Shown here: one piece after another, positions 30,440 through 43,470 of the stretch
Layout of the letters: each line of letters opens with the position of its first letter
Position numbering within the stretch: the stretch's first letter is position 1
Source: Atherinomorus stipes
Lineage: Eukaryota; Chordata; Actinopteri; Atheriniformes; Atherinidae
Direction of reading: 5' to 3'
DNA: 64,000 nucleotides
NCBI GenBank assembly: GCA_023101725.1
Contig: JALJCO010003983.1
Location: 425,001 to 489,000 of the forward strand
Made by a program: the position numbers and the translations under genes
Notes under the pieces: generated by a model
Database searches by the model: none
Seen by the model: only the letters and a program-made list of their open reading frames with translations
Told to the model about the DNA's origin: nothing

Positions 30440-30640
30440 GAGACTCCCTGACACCACCTCGGCAAATAATGATTTCACCACACGTTATGGTAACGCAGGC
30501 GCTTAGATTTACGAGCGTATGACTTTTTACTATAGCTCTGAGCGGAGGACAGTGCGCCTGGGTTGGCCTATCCTAATCGCAGCTGTTAGGCGCCCAGGTT
30601 AAGATGGATTAGATCATTAAGATTACAACACCACGAGCTA
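30440..30640. promoter_or_regulatory. Candidate regulatory block
   Basis: A non-repetitive, moderately GC-rich stretch contains CAGCTG (near 30579), GGATTA at 30606-30611 and an ATTAAGATTA core pair, compatible with bHLH and bicoid-type homeodomain binding. Support is by texture only. Confidence 0.28.
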
Positions 30641-32545
30641 AAGTTAAATGAAAGAGCATTCACATTTATGCTAAAGTTCTGGTTTTCTATTTGAATGGTC
30701 TTTTCATGACATTGTGTTACTTCTGGAGTATAGGCTATCTTAAAACAAAACAAAAAAATACATATTTAAGGGCTCCTATTGGACTCGGTTGATCTAACAA
30801 TGTGCAGGAAGGTTGGCCTTTGGACGGAAATGTCAAACCTAGGATGTGGATGGGTAGATCCCCCAGATCTGCACTCATTCCCCACTCATATTTGCTCAGT
30901 AATCCGCTGTGGCAGCCCCCCATCGCCGGGGACCTGGTTTGAGAGGCGATGGTGTTGACACAGGGGTATATTTCAATCACAGAGGGTTCAGAGTCAGACG
31001 AGGAGCTTATTTGTCTAATAAATCCGTCATTTAGTAAGAAAAATATTTGATCTTGAGGGGCTGACCTCTTGTCATGTAGCTACTGACAGATAAAAATGGG
31101 CACGGATGCTTCACGGGTATGCAGGTTATCCTCATACCATACTTTAGATGTAGCCCTTAGATGTATATTCGCGTGGAACTCAGTGGAACCCACGTGTGAC
31201 ATTCATTTTTAAAGTTAAGCAAAGTGTTGCAAAGCCAAAAAGTTTTAGGTAGAGAACGAATGGCATATTAAATTAGCCTATTTCCAAACATTTAAAATGA
31301 GACTGAAAATAATTAATAATAGATGAGATAATACATTTTTGGAAACAGTGAATACATTTATGCCTCCTACACTTAGTGTGGTTTTAAACGAAATAAATTA
31401 AACTGGCCAAGTTTGAGCCAGTAATCGTCACGATTACCCTATGATAAACAGGCACACAGCAAAGTAAAAAATAACAAAAAGACACAGCAGTGCACTGCAT
31501 AGCCTACCTACAATACGGAATTTAATATCACCGGAACACTACAATTAAATCTAAACTTTAACAACTGACATCAGAAATAATAAGACATTGTAATTGTGGT
31601 AGGATAGGCTACTTTTAAAAGTATGACACTTCAAACTGAGAAACAAACAAAAAAACAAACAAACAACAGACGCCATCCTTCTTCATGTGCAACCAATGTC
31701 CCAAACTTACTCTTTTTATGGTTCACTTCTACGATTTTTGGCCAGTGAGACCGGGTCTATGAAGTTCCCTGCTGAGGTGTGCAGCTGGAGCAAAAATCTG
31801 CGTGGCGTAAACAATTGTATGACTTTGAATAGTTAAAGTCAGTGATTCCTCAGCTATTTGCCGTACACTGCTGCAAAATAGCCTACCTATTTGTAGCATT
31901 TGTGTTGTAGGAGATAACTCGCCATTTTCTTTCTCGATTTCTTAATTTGAATTTTGCCTAAAGGTGGTCTATAAACCAAGGACGCCCTCAATGCCATGCT
32001 AGAAAGCTACGTGGTTTAACCCAGACCCTTCGTTTGACAACTATATTGATAAAGCACTAACACACAAAAACACTTGTCGATGTCTGCACTGGTTCGTCAC
32101 CTCGTTCAGAAATCACGTAGCCTACTGCCACTTAAATGTCACTTTATGCAAAACCTGCCTTACAACCTAAATGCCATTTATTTCCCAATCCCTGCCTTCT
32201 GAGAGCCGCAGTAGCCTTGAGCGGAGTGCTCTTTGAACTCTTGGTATTGAACCTATTTCCCTGTCGTCATTATCAGAACGTGAGGCGGGCAAAAAGCGCG
32301 CTGCAAATAAAGAAGCGCGTGACCGGAAGCTGAAAAACAGATCCCACATAAAGAGCAAAGATAATCGACACCAGCATCATCCTGTCGGAATAATCAGTGA
32401 GAGCTGATGAAAACGGAGATGAAGCTTTGGTTTAAACGTTGTCACAGCGTTTCTATGAGTCATCAGGCCACAGTGGTGCTGATAAAATTTAGAATATATT
32501 GCAAATCAACTCGTTTGGCTTCGTTTTGACATAATTTTCACTTTG

Positions 32546-32580
<35 letters not shown>

Positions 32581-33090
32581 ATTTAAAAAGAAAAGAAAAG
32601 AAAACAAAACAAAAAGCCTTTGAATCTGGTCACCTGGAGTTAGTTGAGGAAAATGATCAAATAACTGAGGCTAAAGTTAAAGGCCCACGGCAAAATTAAG
32701 TTCAGCAAAATGTCGGAACATTTTTCTTTTTCTTTAGCCTATCTTTGCAAATAACTAAACAGATTTGTTGGATATAGACATAACTTTTCTACCTTAAAGA
32801 GACGGTTTGGGGCGTGTTTTGTCGCTGACCTTGGTGCTGAACTGCACCTCATGGTCCCCTCTCCCGCGTTTCTACTCAGAGTAGCATTTTTTTTTTTTTT
32901 TTTTTTACTTTTTAACTGAACTTTTCACTTTTAACTCTCCTATGATATGAAGTATTCTTTGTTTTTTAAATAAAAGGCTAAACGATCAACTGCAAAATTA
33001 AAACACAAAACTCTTATTTCCGATGTGAATGCCACTTGTTTAGTCCACCTTTTACAAATACAAAAAAACCTGAGTTCTGAGATGAAGTAA
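30641..33090. other. Non-coding, no gene seen
   Basis: Unique AT-rich DNA with a CAAA-type run near 31647-31672, an A-run at 32548-32579 and a T-run at about 32888-32906. Open frames are short and random in composition. Confidence 0.6.
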
Positions 33091-33109
33091 ATTATTTTCT
33101 CCCCACCAC

Positions 33110-33390
33110 CTGCCCAATTTTTTTTAATTGCAGCCAGAGGTGTAGTTTATCGTGCGGGCAGATGTAAGGGCATTTATGAGAGAAGCCAGTTCCCCATCGG
33201 ATGATATTGAATATCTTCCTCTGTACACATGGACTTCGATAATGAGGAGAGTGTCGGCCACCATTTGCCCGCCGCCACGCCATCAAATATTCATCACTGT
33301 TGATTAAACAGCCGGCAGCTGCCTATCGGCCGGGTGTCAAATTTGTATCCAGCTACCTCTGCACACATCCTGCCTGAATACAATTGATGG
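33110..33390. promoter_or_regulatory. Candidate pou4f1 enhancer, ~6.5 kb downstream
   Basis: This is one of the most gene-desert-enhancer-like blocks in the window: even composition, no repeats, E-box CAGCTG at 33316-33321, homeodomain cores (GATTAAAC, AAATATTCAT, GATAATGAGG) and sharp edges at T-rich and G-rich simple sequence. No frame is protein-like. Conservation is a prediction. Confidence 0.35.
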
Positions 33391-33791
33391 GGGGGCTCAA
33401 ATGTTCCACAAAATTCTACAGAAGTTGACAATGAGTACATGGAGCTGAAGAGTGGCGAAATTGTGCTTGGGAGGGTGATTGGTGGGGGGGTGAAAAGGCT
33501 ATCACTTGCACTCTCAAAATATAGTGGGGCTTAAGCAGACGTTTACGTTCACGTCCCTTGACCATCAGCTGAAATGACAGAAAGACAAATGCGTACGTGA
33601 CTATGTGAGTAGGCCTATGTGTACGTACATACGTGTGTGAGAAAGTGAGAGGTTACTGTGAGGCACGTTAAATATTTCATGAGTTGTTAGAGGTTGGGTA
33701 GAGAAGGAAGACTGCCCAGGAAGGTTGGTTCAACTCATTTGCTGAACTCGAGCTAGAAGGCGTGCAGGGGAAAAATGGAAAAATGTTGATG

Positions 33792-33796
<5 letters not shown>

Positions 33797-33853
<57 letters not shown>
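33797..33853. repeat. (CT)n(CA)n microsatellite
   Basis: About 36 bases of CT switch to about 20 bases of CA. The Arg-Glu open frame on the opposite strand here is a repeat artefact. Confidence 0.95.
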
Positions 33854-34568
33854 CTCCCCAGATCTGTTGAAATAGTACAACAGCAGTAGTACAGCTGGCA
33901 AATGTTCAGTCTTTGAGAGGGTGTTTCCTGCTTTTATTCTCTTGCAAACTCCACTTGGCCAAAGAACAGAAGTCAATAGGATAAATAATGGCCATGGGAT
34001 TAAAAACAAGCAAACAGACAAGGTTAATCTTAGGAACCAACTTCTACTATTTAATATTTTCTTAATTAATTGAATATTGCTTTGTCTGCTGAATGTGGAA
34101 AAAATGTCAGGCTGCATATAAACCTATGCAGATGCAGAGTCCAACATTACATTAATCAAACATTTGATATTCAAGACATAAAAGAAGAAGAAACAGAAAA
34201 TTATTTAATAAAAGTGATATTTGCTTAAAAATAATGAACACAAATATTGATTTTTATAAGAACAGATACTTTTCCCACTTAGATTATCATTCAAGCATTA
34301 ATGGTTTAAATTCCTCCAAGCTTTAGTGACCTCAAACAGCTGAATAATCATGTGAAAAAAAACATGACATTCACCAGCTCTCCATTAGTAAAGTTAGTAA
34401 ACATGTTTCTAACCAAAACCAATTTTAAAGAACTAATTTTAAAGAATTTATCCAAAATTTCAACATAAATTTCAATTACCAGGTAATATGTGGAGCATCA
34501 CCTGAACTGTGCAGGATGTTTGATAGAAATATGCAAAAGATGATTTTCAGCATGAGGAGGAAATGTCC

Positions 34569-34570
<2 letters not shown>

Positions 34571-34605
<35 letters not shown>
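34571..34605. repeat. (GA)n microsatellite
   Basis: An uninterrupted GA tract of about 35 bases in otherwise unique AT-rich DNA. Confidence 0.93.
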
Positions 34606-34608
<3 letters not shown>

Positions 34609-35900
34609 TGACAGAAAGAGGGCTCATCTTACTGGTCATTGATCGCCTTTCTGTGATCTCATTAGCCTCTTGTTACTCAGACTGGAATATCATCCTTAAG
34701 ATCACCTTACTGGAATATGCGACTCATGACACAGCTGTTAGATCAGAACTTCAACCTGACTGTCATCCATCAACCAACTAACACAATATAAAGATGATGA
34801 GTCCTGTGGCTCTGCCTCACAGTCGTCTTTCTGTACATCAGAGACGTGGAATGATGAAAAGGTCACATTTAGCAGAATTTGTAAGAACAAAGCCAGGTAG
34901 AATAAGATCACATTACTTTTCTGTTATCATCCATCCAACAGACATTGCTCATGCCTTGCATCACTACCACACAATACATTGTGAAATAATCATGACCACA
35001 CCCAAGAGACATCCACTGAGTGCCTGAAGGAGTTCATGTAAGTTCCAGCCATTTCTGACATCTTTCATCAATACCACATGTTCTGACATTGATTGTAAAG
35101 TCCTCAGCGGCCTGACTTCACACCTTGCAGGCCACATGGTGTAAAACCAGCTCTCCTGCTTATTACCCGGGGGACCTCATCGGGTTCTCAGAAGATTGAC
35201 AGCTTTGACAGGTGAAGCTGGAGTCGACTTTGACAAAGTACTGATTAGCCTGTCACTCCAAATGGAGGAAAGCCAAGAACTATGTAAAATTCATTCACCT
35301 ACTCCCTGTGAGCCAGACAGGTGTAGCTGAATGAATGCATCGCCTCATTGAGCTAGATAGGTTGACAAGGCTAATTATGCTTGAGTTATAAGCAGCAGTC
35401 ACAATGATGTATCTCAGCAAGAGTTTCAGAGCAGCGTTGGTGTCATTAATGGGATCAATTTGCCCTTCAAACCTCTGCCTTAAAAAGCAGTAAGTACTGA
35501 CTTTTGTTTGGTGTTAGCTGCCAGCTTTTGTTGGGTGTGATGTCTGAACACCTTTGCTTTCATTCAAGCAAGAATAAAAACCCAAAACAAAAAAAGCAGC
35601 TGATAATAAGTATGATCTAATTAGTGACCCTCACCTGTGTCATGTTACTAGTAAAATGACATTAATACAGGATGATGCTGGCAAATGTAATGATTGTTTT
35701 ACTTCTTTCTATCACGAAGCATCACATTTGACAACTTGTGTGAAAAAATGAGTTAATAACAGCTAACAATATGTTTCAGTCGCAACATTAGCTTACCATA
35801 TTACCATAATTTACGTAATTAATTCAACAATATACAGTCATATGTAATAAAGTTTCTATCACAACACAGTAAGAAATAATATGATCCTTAGCAGTGCTTG
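34606..35900. other. Non-coding, no gene seen
   Basis: Unique sequence without recognisable repeats or protein-like frames. The open frame at 34794-35027 lacks family resemblance and has no supporting splice context. Confidence 0.55.
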
Positions 35901-35919
35901 ACATTCCACATAGTGCCAT

Positions 35920-36490
35920 ATATTCAATAAAAACATGGACAAAATGCACTATGTGAAGTAGTAAATACACCCTTCCTGCTTCTTAAGGAAATAAGAGAGT
36001 AAGTAGCAGCAGGATGCTGCTGATCAAACACACCTGACTAATGGATGATCAGTGAGTGCCTCTATAAAATGTTTTTGTCAAATTGCTGGTCTGAAACATT
36101 CAGGTGTGTGTTAACACAATGCCAAGGAGGAGAGACATCTGCCATGATCTCAGAGAAGGAAATGCTGCTGACTAGCAATCTGGGAAGGGTTATAATTTAG
36201 AGTCCAACATTTTTACAGTGAGAAAGATTATTTATAGGTGGAAAAAATTCAGAGGAAGGATTGACAAGAAAAAGTCTCTTCACTCTGAAAAGAACATGGC
36301 AGCATGGCTCAGGGTTGCAAACTGAAATCTAAATCAATCTCAAGAACAAGAACATTGTTCTTTGGACAGAAAAATTAAGCAGGGATGTGTTGTTGTAATC
36401 GCTATAACCATGATTGGTGAAAATCAAACACCTCATACCAGTTGTCAAGCACGGTGATGGAAGGATGATCAGTTGGGCCTGTTTTGCTGA
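35920..36490 (+). mobile_element. Decayed, internally deleted Tc1/mariner copy
   Basis: The leader CACCCTTCCTGCTTC, then GATCAAACACACCTGA, TGGTCTGAAACATTCAGGTG and the start ATGCCAAGGAGGAGAGACAT (36119) match a teleost Tc1 family I recognise. The translation begins MPRRRDICHDLREG, meets a stop, then gives TVRKIIYRWKKF (helix-turn-helix region). A large deletion follows, with later fragments KKSLHSEKNMAAWLRV and HGDGRMISWACFA. It is non-functional. It lies on the + strand and is unrelated in detail to the two Tc1 copies in obi1 intron 5. Confidence 0.75.
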
Positions 36491-36499
36491 CTTGCACTG

Positions 36500-37240
36500 C
36501 ATTTAACTGCTTCGTCTGTCTATTCAAGTACTGGAATAAAACTATATAAACTCTGTCACTGCAACTAGATTTTCCATTTCCCTTCCAAAAAAGACTTCCA
36601 AATGGATTCTATTTGCAATTTTAATTTGAGGTTTATTGATTAAAATATTCAAAAAGTCCTCCTTGTGGGTCATTCATTCAAGAGATTAAATGAACCGCTA
36701 AGAATAGCTTGAACTTCAACACTTCCTTTACCTCAAACCTCAGTAGACCAGACTACTGTTGATACCTCCTCTAATTACTGTGATTGACTGTTAAGCAATA
36801 TCATCATTGAGGGTCCCCTCCCACCCTCAAACCTTCAGCCTACAAGTAACCCTGTCTTGCACAGTCAAGATCCAAATACCAGCCACTTATTGACCACTGT
36901 GACAAATGGCACGGCAGGGTGGGAGGGAAGAGGAGCAGCAGTCTGGGGAGAGGGGAAGGTGAGGAGATAAAGTGTATCACTGAATAATTCAGAATGAAAA
37001 CACAGAGGAAATCGATCAGGAGACCAAAATCTGATATTAATAGCAAATTACACCACAATGTTCAGTGGGAGGTGTGAGTGTGACAGAGAGGCGGCTTATT
37101 TAGTATGTGACACATGGATGAACTGACTCTGTGAACTCACTTGACTTTCACTTTGTGGCTTTTAAAATAACCATCTGCACAGAAGTGTAATATTCTCTGT
37201 GTTAGTTAGACACTTAAGACTTGCTAAGTAATTAGCACTA
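36500..37240. other. Non-coding, no gene seen
   Basis: AT-rich unique sequence with a GGGAGGGAAGAGGAG-type purine patch near 36925. No convincing frame. Confidence 0.55.
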
Positions 37241-37660
37241 CATTGGATTTTCTAATTGCCAATCATGTGCCTTTATTGGTCAATTACCCGCTCTAATCAA
37301 GTGACTCAGCCAAATGTAGCTGCCTTATTATTACTCAATTAAAACAAATGCTCTCTGTGGTAGGGACTTTGAGAAGGAAAGAGTCCTAGGGTGGGTGGGG
37401 CGCTTCCAGTATATCATCAGGTAATTAATATTTTCATTAACTCGCTCTCTGTTGAGCTGCGATCTGCCTCTGATCATTTCATTTCCCTACCACGGGTTCG
37501 ATACTGTAGCGGCTCCATAATTAGTTTGATTTATATCGGCCTCCTGTAATGAGGGAGAGCGCGCGTGCCTTCCTCTTCGTTTTGCCAATTGCCGCTGCTC
37601 TGCTAGCACAGCTCTAACATCCAATAAATTTGCTGGGTTGAACATGGAAGCAATAGGCCT
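37241..37660. promoter_or_regulatory. Candidate regulatory block pair
   Basis: Two complex stretches (37241-37340 and 37440-37660), separated by a G-rich patch, contain CCAAT-type and homeodomain cores (CTAATTGCCAATCATG, CCATAATTAGTTTGAT). The short minus-strand frame at 37487-37687 is not protein-like. Conserved-element status is a guess from texture. Confidence 0.28.
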
Positions 37661-39880
37661 CTGAGTATTGAGACAGCTCATGAACAAGAAACAGAGACAT
37701 GGTTTATGAAAAATTCACACCAGGATCTTTGAGGGATTGAAGACGGGCTTGTGTGTACCAGGGTAGAGAAACATGGCTTATTAAAGATTGAAGAATACAT
37801 ACATGATTCTTTTCTGCCTCAAATCTGACAGTATTGATAGTAATGCCCCCAAACCTTTGGGATTAAGAAAAAGGGTAGCCACAGATACAGAAGGTATCAA
37901 AGGCCTCTGGAGGATCACATGTACATTAGCTGTTCATGAAAGTTTTTGGTTGGTTCAAACATTGATTATTTCATGCATTTGGAAAAATATAGTTCTTGGG
38001 TCAGAAAAAAGAGCTACCAGTGTTTTAAAACCAATGCATACAATTCAATCTCCTATATGAGCTGGATGGCTTCAGCAGCTTTACATCTGCACAGTACCAC
38101 AGGAGAGCACATGAATGATTTCAGCATTAATAATGCTCCATTGATTATTGTTGCACTGTTTAAGGCTGAATGGCAAAGCTTGCTGAGCAGCATGAGAGAG
38201 AGAATCCTGCGTGTCTCAGGGAAGGCCTGATTTCCATTTTGGAAAGAGCACCTGATTCTCAGTGGGGTTTGCGTATCGTTTTCAGTCAATACCAACTCTG
38301 AACTTTCTTTGTTGTGGAGGACTTGCTGGTTCTTTACACACAGGCTTCATTATTATTGCTTGGCGTTCTTTTGTGCTCATGTGTTATAGAAAACTTATGA
38401 CTAAATCATTGTTTGTGACACATTAATCAGTAAGGATGAATTTATAAAGATGTATTAACACAATTCAGTTTTAATACACAGGTTGCTGTTAACATCCCTA
38501 TAAGCAGCAGTGAAACATGTTTGCCTGAGTTCAACAAGGCAGCAAGTTTCAAGGCTGGTTTCCCCACTGTGGGCTGACTCTACTTTTTTTGCTGAACACA
38601 TTATTCATCATGGCCTTGATTGGACTGCAACAGATCTGCTGCCTATTTCAGAGGCAAGTTTTTCCTTCCAAAGAAAGGAGCAAAGGCTCGTGCCAACAAC
38701 CGCCCTCCAGCTAGCTCTGCATTAAGGTTATCTCAGGCTCAAGATTTCTGAAAAGGTAGTCGTCAGCATAATGCACAGCACAACACAGAAGTAAGAAAGA
38801 AGCATCTTTCTCTTGATCTTGCAACGTTTATGTCAGAAGAGATAATTACAGGTTAGCATATTTTTTTCTATATATGTGAGTATCTTTCGCGAATGGGATC
38901 GGAATACCTTAAAGGACGAGGCATGCAGCTCATACATTTCCCTTCATGTTGTTTTAATGCACTTACAGATCGATATGCAACGGCGAGCAGCTGATGAATG
39001 GCAATGGGAGGAAATACATGTTCCAGGTTTTACAGGAGCCAAAGCCAAGCAGGTGGAAACATAAAGATAATCTTCAGTGCCACATAAAACGGAGCCAAAT
39101 TAGCAAGCTAGCCAGACTGCCCATTGCAGCATCTCTCAGGCACATTTAGCTGGCAATGAATGCAGCTCTTTCTACCATTTCCCCTTAATCAATTATTGAT
39201 GGTAATTATCATGCTGTGCTTAGTCTGCACCATAACAATATATTCTTAACAAGAAACAAGTCAGTGTGCATTCTCTCAAGTGATCATTTCTTCCTTATGG
39301 GTCTTTGTTTGAGCATTTATTCTTCTATGTGTGGCCATTTACAAGATTACAGTTACTTTCATGACAAAGAAACAAAAGATCTCCTGTCCCCTTTTCCCTC
39401 TAATCCTCACAGAAAGCCAGAGTAAGATCACCAAACAGATATGACTGATTATTGCTCAAAGGTCACTTCACCATTATTATTCGCTAATCTGAGAAAAGTT
39501 AAGTCAGTTTTTTGCAATACATGAAATCTTATCCCTAAAAAAATCTAAAATAAAATCAGTGTTCTTGATGAAAAGATCATTTAAAGTAAACGTTTTAATG
39601 CAGATAATCTTGACTTCCTAAGAAAAATAATACAGTGAAATGAGATTCAACCACAGGTTTCATACTTGTTTGGGACCATTGGCATGCTGGGTGTGATTGT
39701 CTCATATCATTATTGTCTAACAGAATCATACAAGGAAACTCAGGAAAAAAACTGCCATTGTCCAAAACATGTCATTCAACAAGCAGCTTGTCCAATGTAT
39801 GTAAACCTGCACTACAATACAAAAAGAAACCGACAAAAATAACAAAAACTTAACAGCTCTCCCCCTCATGACTATGATCT
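37661..39880. other. Non-coding, no gene seen
   Basis: Mostly unique DNA. Overlapping short open frames on both strands near 37788-38295 lack domain signals. Homeodomain-type AATCAATTATTGATGG occurs near 39187. Confidence 0.55.
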
Positions 39881-40110
39881 CGGCCCTCCTGTCCTCTATT
39901 TCCCCTTCCATTTCAGTGGAAGGCCCTAGTTTGCTGTCTTCCAGCGCCGCAGGGCATGGAGCTAGCCGGCGGTGAGTTTCCATCAATTAGTGCACCCCCG
40001 CGGCCTCATGGCAGAACCCACCTTTGACTGCAGAGAGATATTGATTAGTTCAGCTGCACTGTCAGGTCTGGAGTGAGCAGGGCCGGGTGATCCAAGGCCT
40101 TCGCCAGAGA
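39880..40110. promoter_or_regulatory. Candidate regulatory block
   Basis: The sequence contains CATCAATTAGTG and ATTGATTAGTTCAGCTG in a GC-moderate, non-repetitive context, adjacent to a CA/TG-rich patch (40140-40205). Inferred only. Confidence 0.27.
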
Positions 40111-41159
40111 CAAGATCATGTCGAGTTTTTGACACATGTAAGCACACACATACACACATAGGCACATGCATGCAGGTATGCATGCATATACACACACACA
40201 CAGGTGTTTCAAATGTGCACATTCACACATGAACACATACAAATGCAGTGAAATGTGCCTTCTCAGATAACTGCAAGGTGTGAGAGAGAGGAGATAAGAG
40301 GAGAAGTCCACAAGAGTTGCCTGTCAAGAGAATGTCGGCTGAGAACTGACAAGTGCTTGTTAGTTTTTTCCCTCATCCTGGTGGAGTTTCTATGAAAACA
40401 ACAAGCTGAAGAGCCTCTACTCTTACTGGCAGACAGAGGATCATGAGTAAAAACTATTAACTGCATAATCAAAAAGCTTTTGAATGCAATGTTTCCAACC
40501 AAAACAAAAGAGCTCCTTTCTTGTATAAGCCGGAACTCCTGGTTAAAATAAAAAAAGGTTGATGTATGATGGTAAACAAAAGACAACATTTTTTTCCCCT
40601 CTAATATAACAAAATTCCTTGCACCTGCATAAATCAAAAGAACTCTCACTTTAGTTGTTAAAAGTGAAGGCAACATATAAAAACAAACCTGCACCTGAAC
40701 TCAGATCATAAAGTCACTTAAAGAAAACGACCAGACAGCTGGAGGCACAATGAAAATAAATCTGACTTTGGTGTTTCAAATATTGACAAAACCTGTATTT
40801 TCTTGGGAAGCTCATACTTTTGCAATGATGCAATCAATGGCAACTCCACAGGTAGTCACGGACAGAAAAAAAAAAAAAAAAAACACTTTATTTTACTCTT
40901 TGGTTGAAATTCTTCAGAAGACCTCTGCAGAAAGAATTTCAAAGCCAAATTGTAGTGCACAGCCTTGCTGTTGAAATCTGTTTAAAGAAAAAACAACAAC
41001 CAATAAAGCTGTAAAAACAGATTTCTGGAAAAATAGTGATTAGGTAGACTGAAAAAGAGCAACACGCAACAAAAAGACTAATGCAAAGGAACCCAGTACC
41101 TTTTTGGACTGAAAAATAAACTCTGCAACCAAACTACACCTGATCATAGATGCACACTA

Positions 41160-41620
41160 AAACTCCTGGGTCAAAAATGACCCACTGAGTCATTTTTGAC
41201 CCACTGCTGGGTTAAAAAGGTACCAACTAATTTTTGGATTATACTTTAACCCAGAAAATTGATTTTTTTTTTTTTTTTACCTAACTTTTGCGTTGAATAT
41301 TTGACCCAGAAGTTGGGTTATATTAAGATACACTTTATTCATTTAATATTTATTTATTTATTCATTTATTATTATATTTATTTATTTATTTAATATTGAC
41401 CACAATGTTGGGTTATTTTAACCCAGCAGTTGGGTTATATTAAGATACACTTTATTCATTTAATATTTATTTATTTATTTATTTATTTATTATATTTATT
41501 TATTAATTTAATATTGACCACAATGTTGGGTTATTTTAACCCAGCAGTTGGGTCAAGAACCCAACAACCCTGTCTGGGTTGAAATAACCCAGAAATTTGT
41601 TGGTCCCTTTTTAATCCAGC
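41160..41620. repeat. GGGTTA/TAACCC dispersed repeat with internal 117-bp tandem
   Basis: The left end is a near-palindrome, GGGTCAAAAATGA then TCATTTTTGACCC (41170-41203). GTTGGGTTA and TAACCCAG motifs recur throughout. A unit of about 117 bp, beginning GTTGGGTTATATTAAGATAC, starts at 41312 and again at 41429, with a third partial start at 41547. It looks like a non-autonomous DNA element with an internal tandem duplication. Family unknown to me. Confidence 0.65.
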
Positions 41621-41829
41621 AGTTTGACCAAGGAGTTTTTAGTGCGTGAGATACAAATTTACTTCAATAAACTAAAAAACAATGGAAAACATAAAATTAA
41701 ACCATTTGACTTAAATGTGACCAATTCTCCTCAAAATACTCTAAAAACACTGTTTTTTCAGAACTCAAAAAGTACTCAGAGAGTGCAGACCTCCCCCAAG
41801 AAGCTCTCGCAAAGAATCCTTAAAAAAAC

Positions 41830-41999
41830 TCCTGGATCCAGAAGATGATCTGGATCACCACCAAATTTTAATGGCTTCTTTCTTGTGCTGAGGCAAACAG
41901 CTGGTGAAAATTTCAGGTCAATCCGTACGTTTTCTGTAAAGTTGCTGAGAGACAGACAAACCCACACCAAAAATATTACCTCCTTGGCGGAGGAAAAAA
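41830..41999. repeat. Dispersed-repeat fragment ending CCTTGGCGGAGG
   Basis: The stretch includes GATCCAGAAGATGATCTGGATCACCACCAAA-type sequence (read in parts) and ends ACCTCCTTGGCGGAGG, modules I recognise as recurrent in fish genomes. The class is uncertain. It encodes nothing. Confidence 0.45.
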
Positions 42000-43470
42000 A
42001 CCCACCTCAAATTGCTGTGATTCTCATACATTGACAGATATTGATCATGTAACCAGCACTAGACCTGCAGCTATGAGTTTAACTGATTAGTCAAAGAAAA
42101 AAGAAAAATATTATCAGCCACTATACTGAATTATCATTATTAAAGACAAACTTGCAAGCTGAAGATTCAGCTATAAAATCTCTCTACTTTTCTTAGTTTT
42201 AAAAATAATATTATCTAACTGTAGACTGAAATAAGAATTTGACATATTATCTTCTGCTGTGAGATGTTGATGCATTTTATGCCAAACAAACCATCCTTCA
42301 AAAAAGCAGCAACCTTATCAATATTCCCCCATGTCAGAATAATAACAGCAAAGAATTCATCAAATTTGTTCAAGTGTGTGAAGAAAATGAGTAAAGATAT
42401 CAATATGTGTGAGAAGAACAGTGTCCACCTAATTACTGATGATTCTTGCAATTGTCTTGCTGTTAACAAACAAGAAATCAACCCAGAGTGAAATGAGTGA
42501 AACTAAAAAGAAAGACAAAAACAACAACAACTCTGAACAAAGCCGGAGGCATGCCACGCATGTACGTTAGGTGTAATTAACCGAGGCCTAAATGATTCGC
42601 TGCATCTGCAGTTTGTCTCAGAAGCTAATCAGTGTGAAGACTACGGGGGATGTGCAGCCTTCATCTTCAGCCTTCCTGCTGCGTGCCCTGTACCGCACAG
42701 CTCTGTTCGGAGCACAGGGATGAGTGCACCACTTCCTGTCTCCTCCCTACTTTATCCAAGCAGAACAAAGTTACTGATGGAGAACTGAACCCCCCTGCAG
42801 TTCCCTGCTCTCTGTTGGTTAAATAAGCCATTTCACCTTCTTTTCATCCTCAGCGCTCCGCTCTCACGAGCTGTCATCCTATTACGCCGAGATGTTGAGC
42901 ACTGGAGCTCAGCTTACAGATGTGACTGGGGGTTCATCTGAGGCAAGCGCTGGAGCTTTTGGTTTTTCATGACAGATAAAAAAAAAAAAAAAAAACACAA
43001 ACACAAACAAGCAAAATAAACTATAAAGCTTACTTACAGCTCTCTGATTTTAATAAATGATGATGAATCATGTGTCAGATCTGTAAATGCATAATTAAAT
43101 AATCTGCTGATTCCTCTCTTTATTGGTTAATGACATTTTTTAAAAGTTCATTGAAACACATGGCAGGATTTCCTTAAGCCCATGTTTATGTTTCTTTTCC
43201 AACCAAGTTAAAATAATGAAATAACCAGTTTATGATCATATATGATAAAGCATATGTGGCTGTAAATGCTGTGGTACAAAATTTGGCATTGATGTAAACT
43301 ACACTTACCAAATAAATAAACACTGAAAGAACACCGTGTTAATTTTATTTTCAATTAAAGATTAGCAGTCTCTTAAAATTTTAAATAAAAACAATCACAA
43401 ATATTAAAATGAAACACATTATTCTAGTGCAGTTTTCACATGACATCCTTCTCCTGTCATTTTCTGACAG
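42000..43470. other. Non-coding, no gene seen
   Basis: AT-rich DNA with a complex block around 42541-42680 and a Brn3-like ATGCATAATTAAAT at 43087-43100. An A-run lies at about 42978-42995. No gene. Confidence 0.55.
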
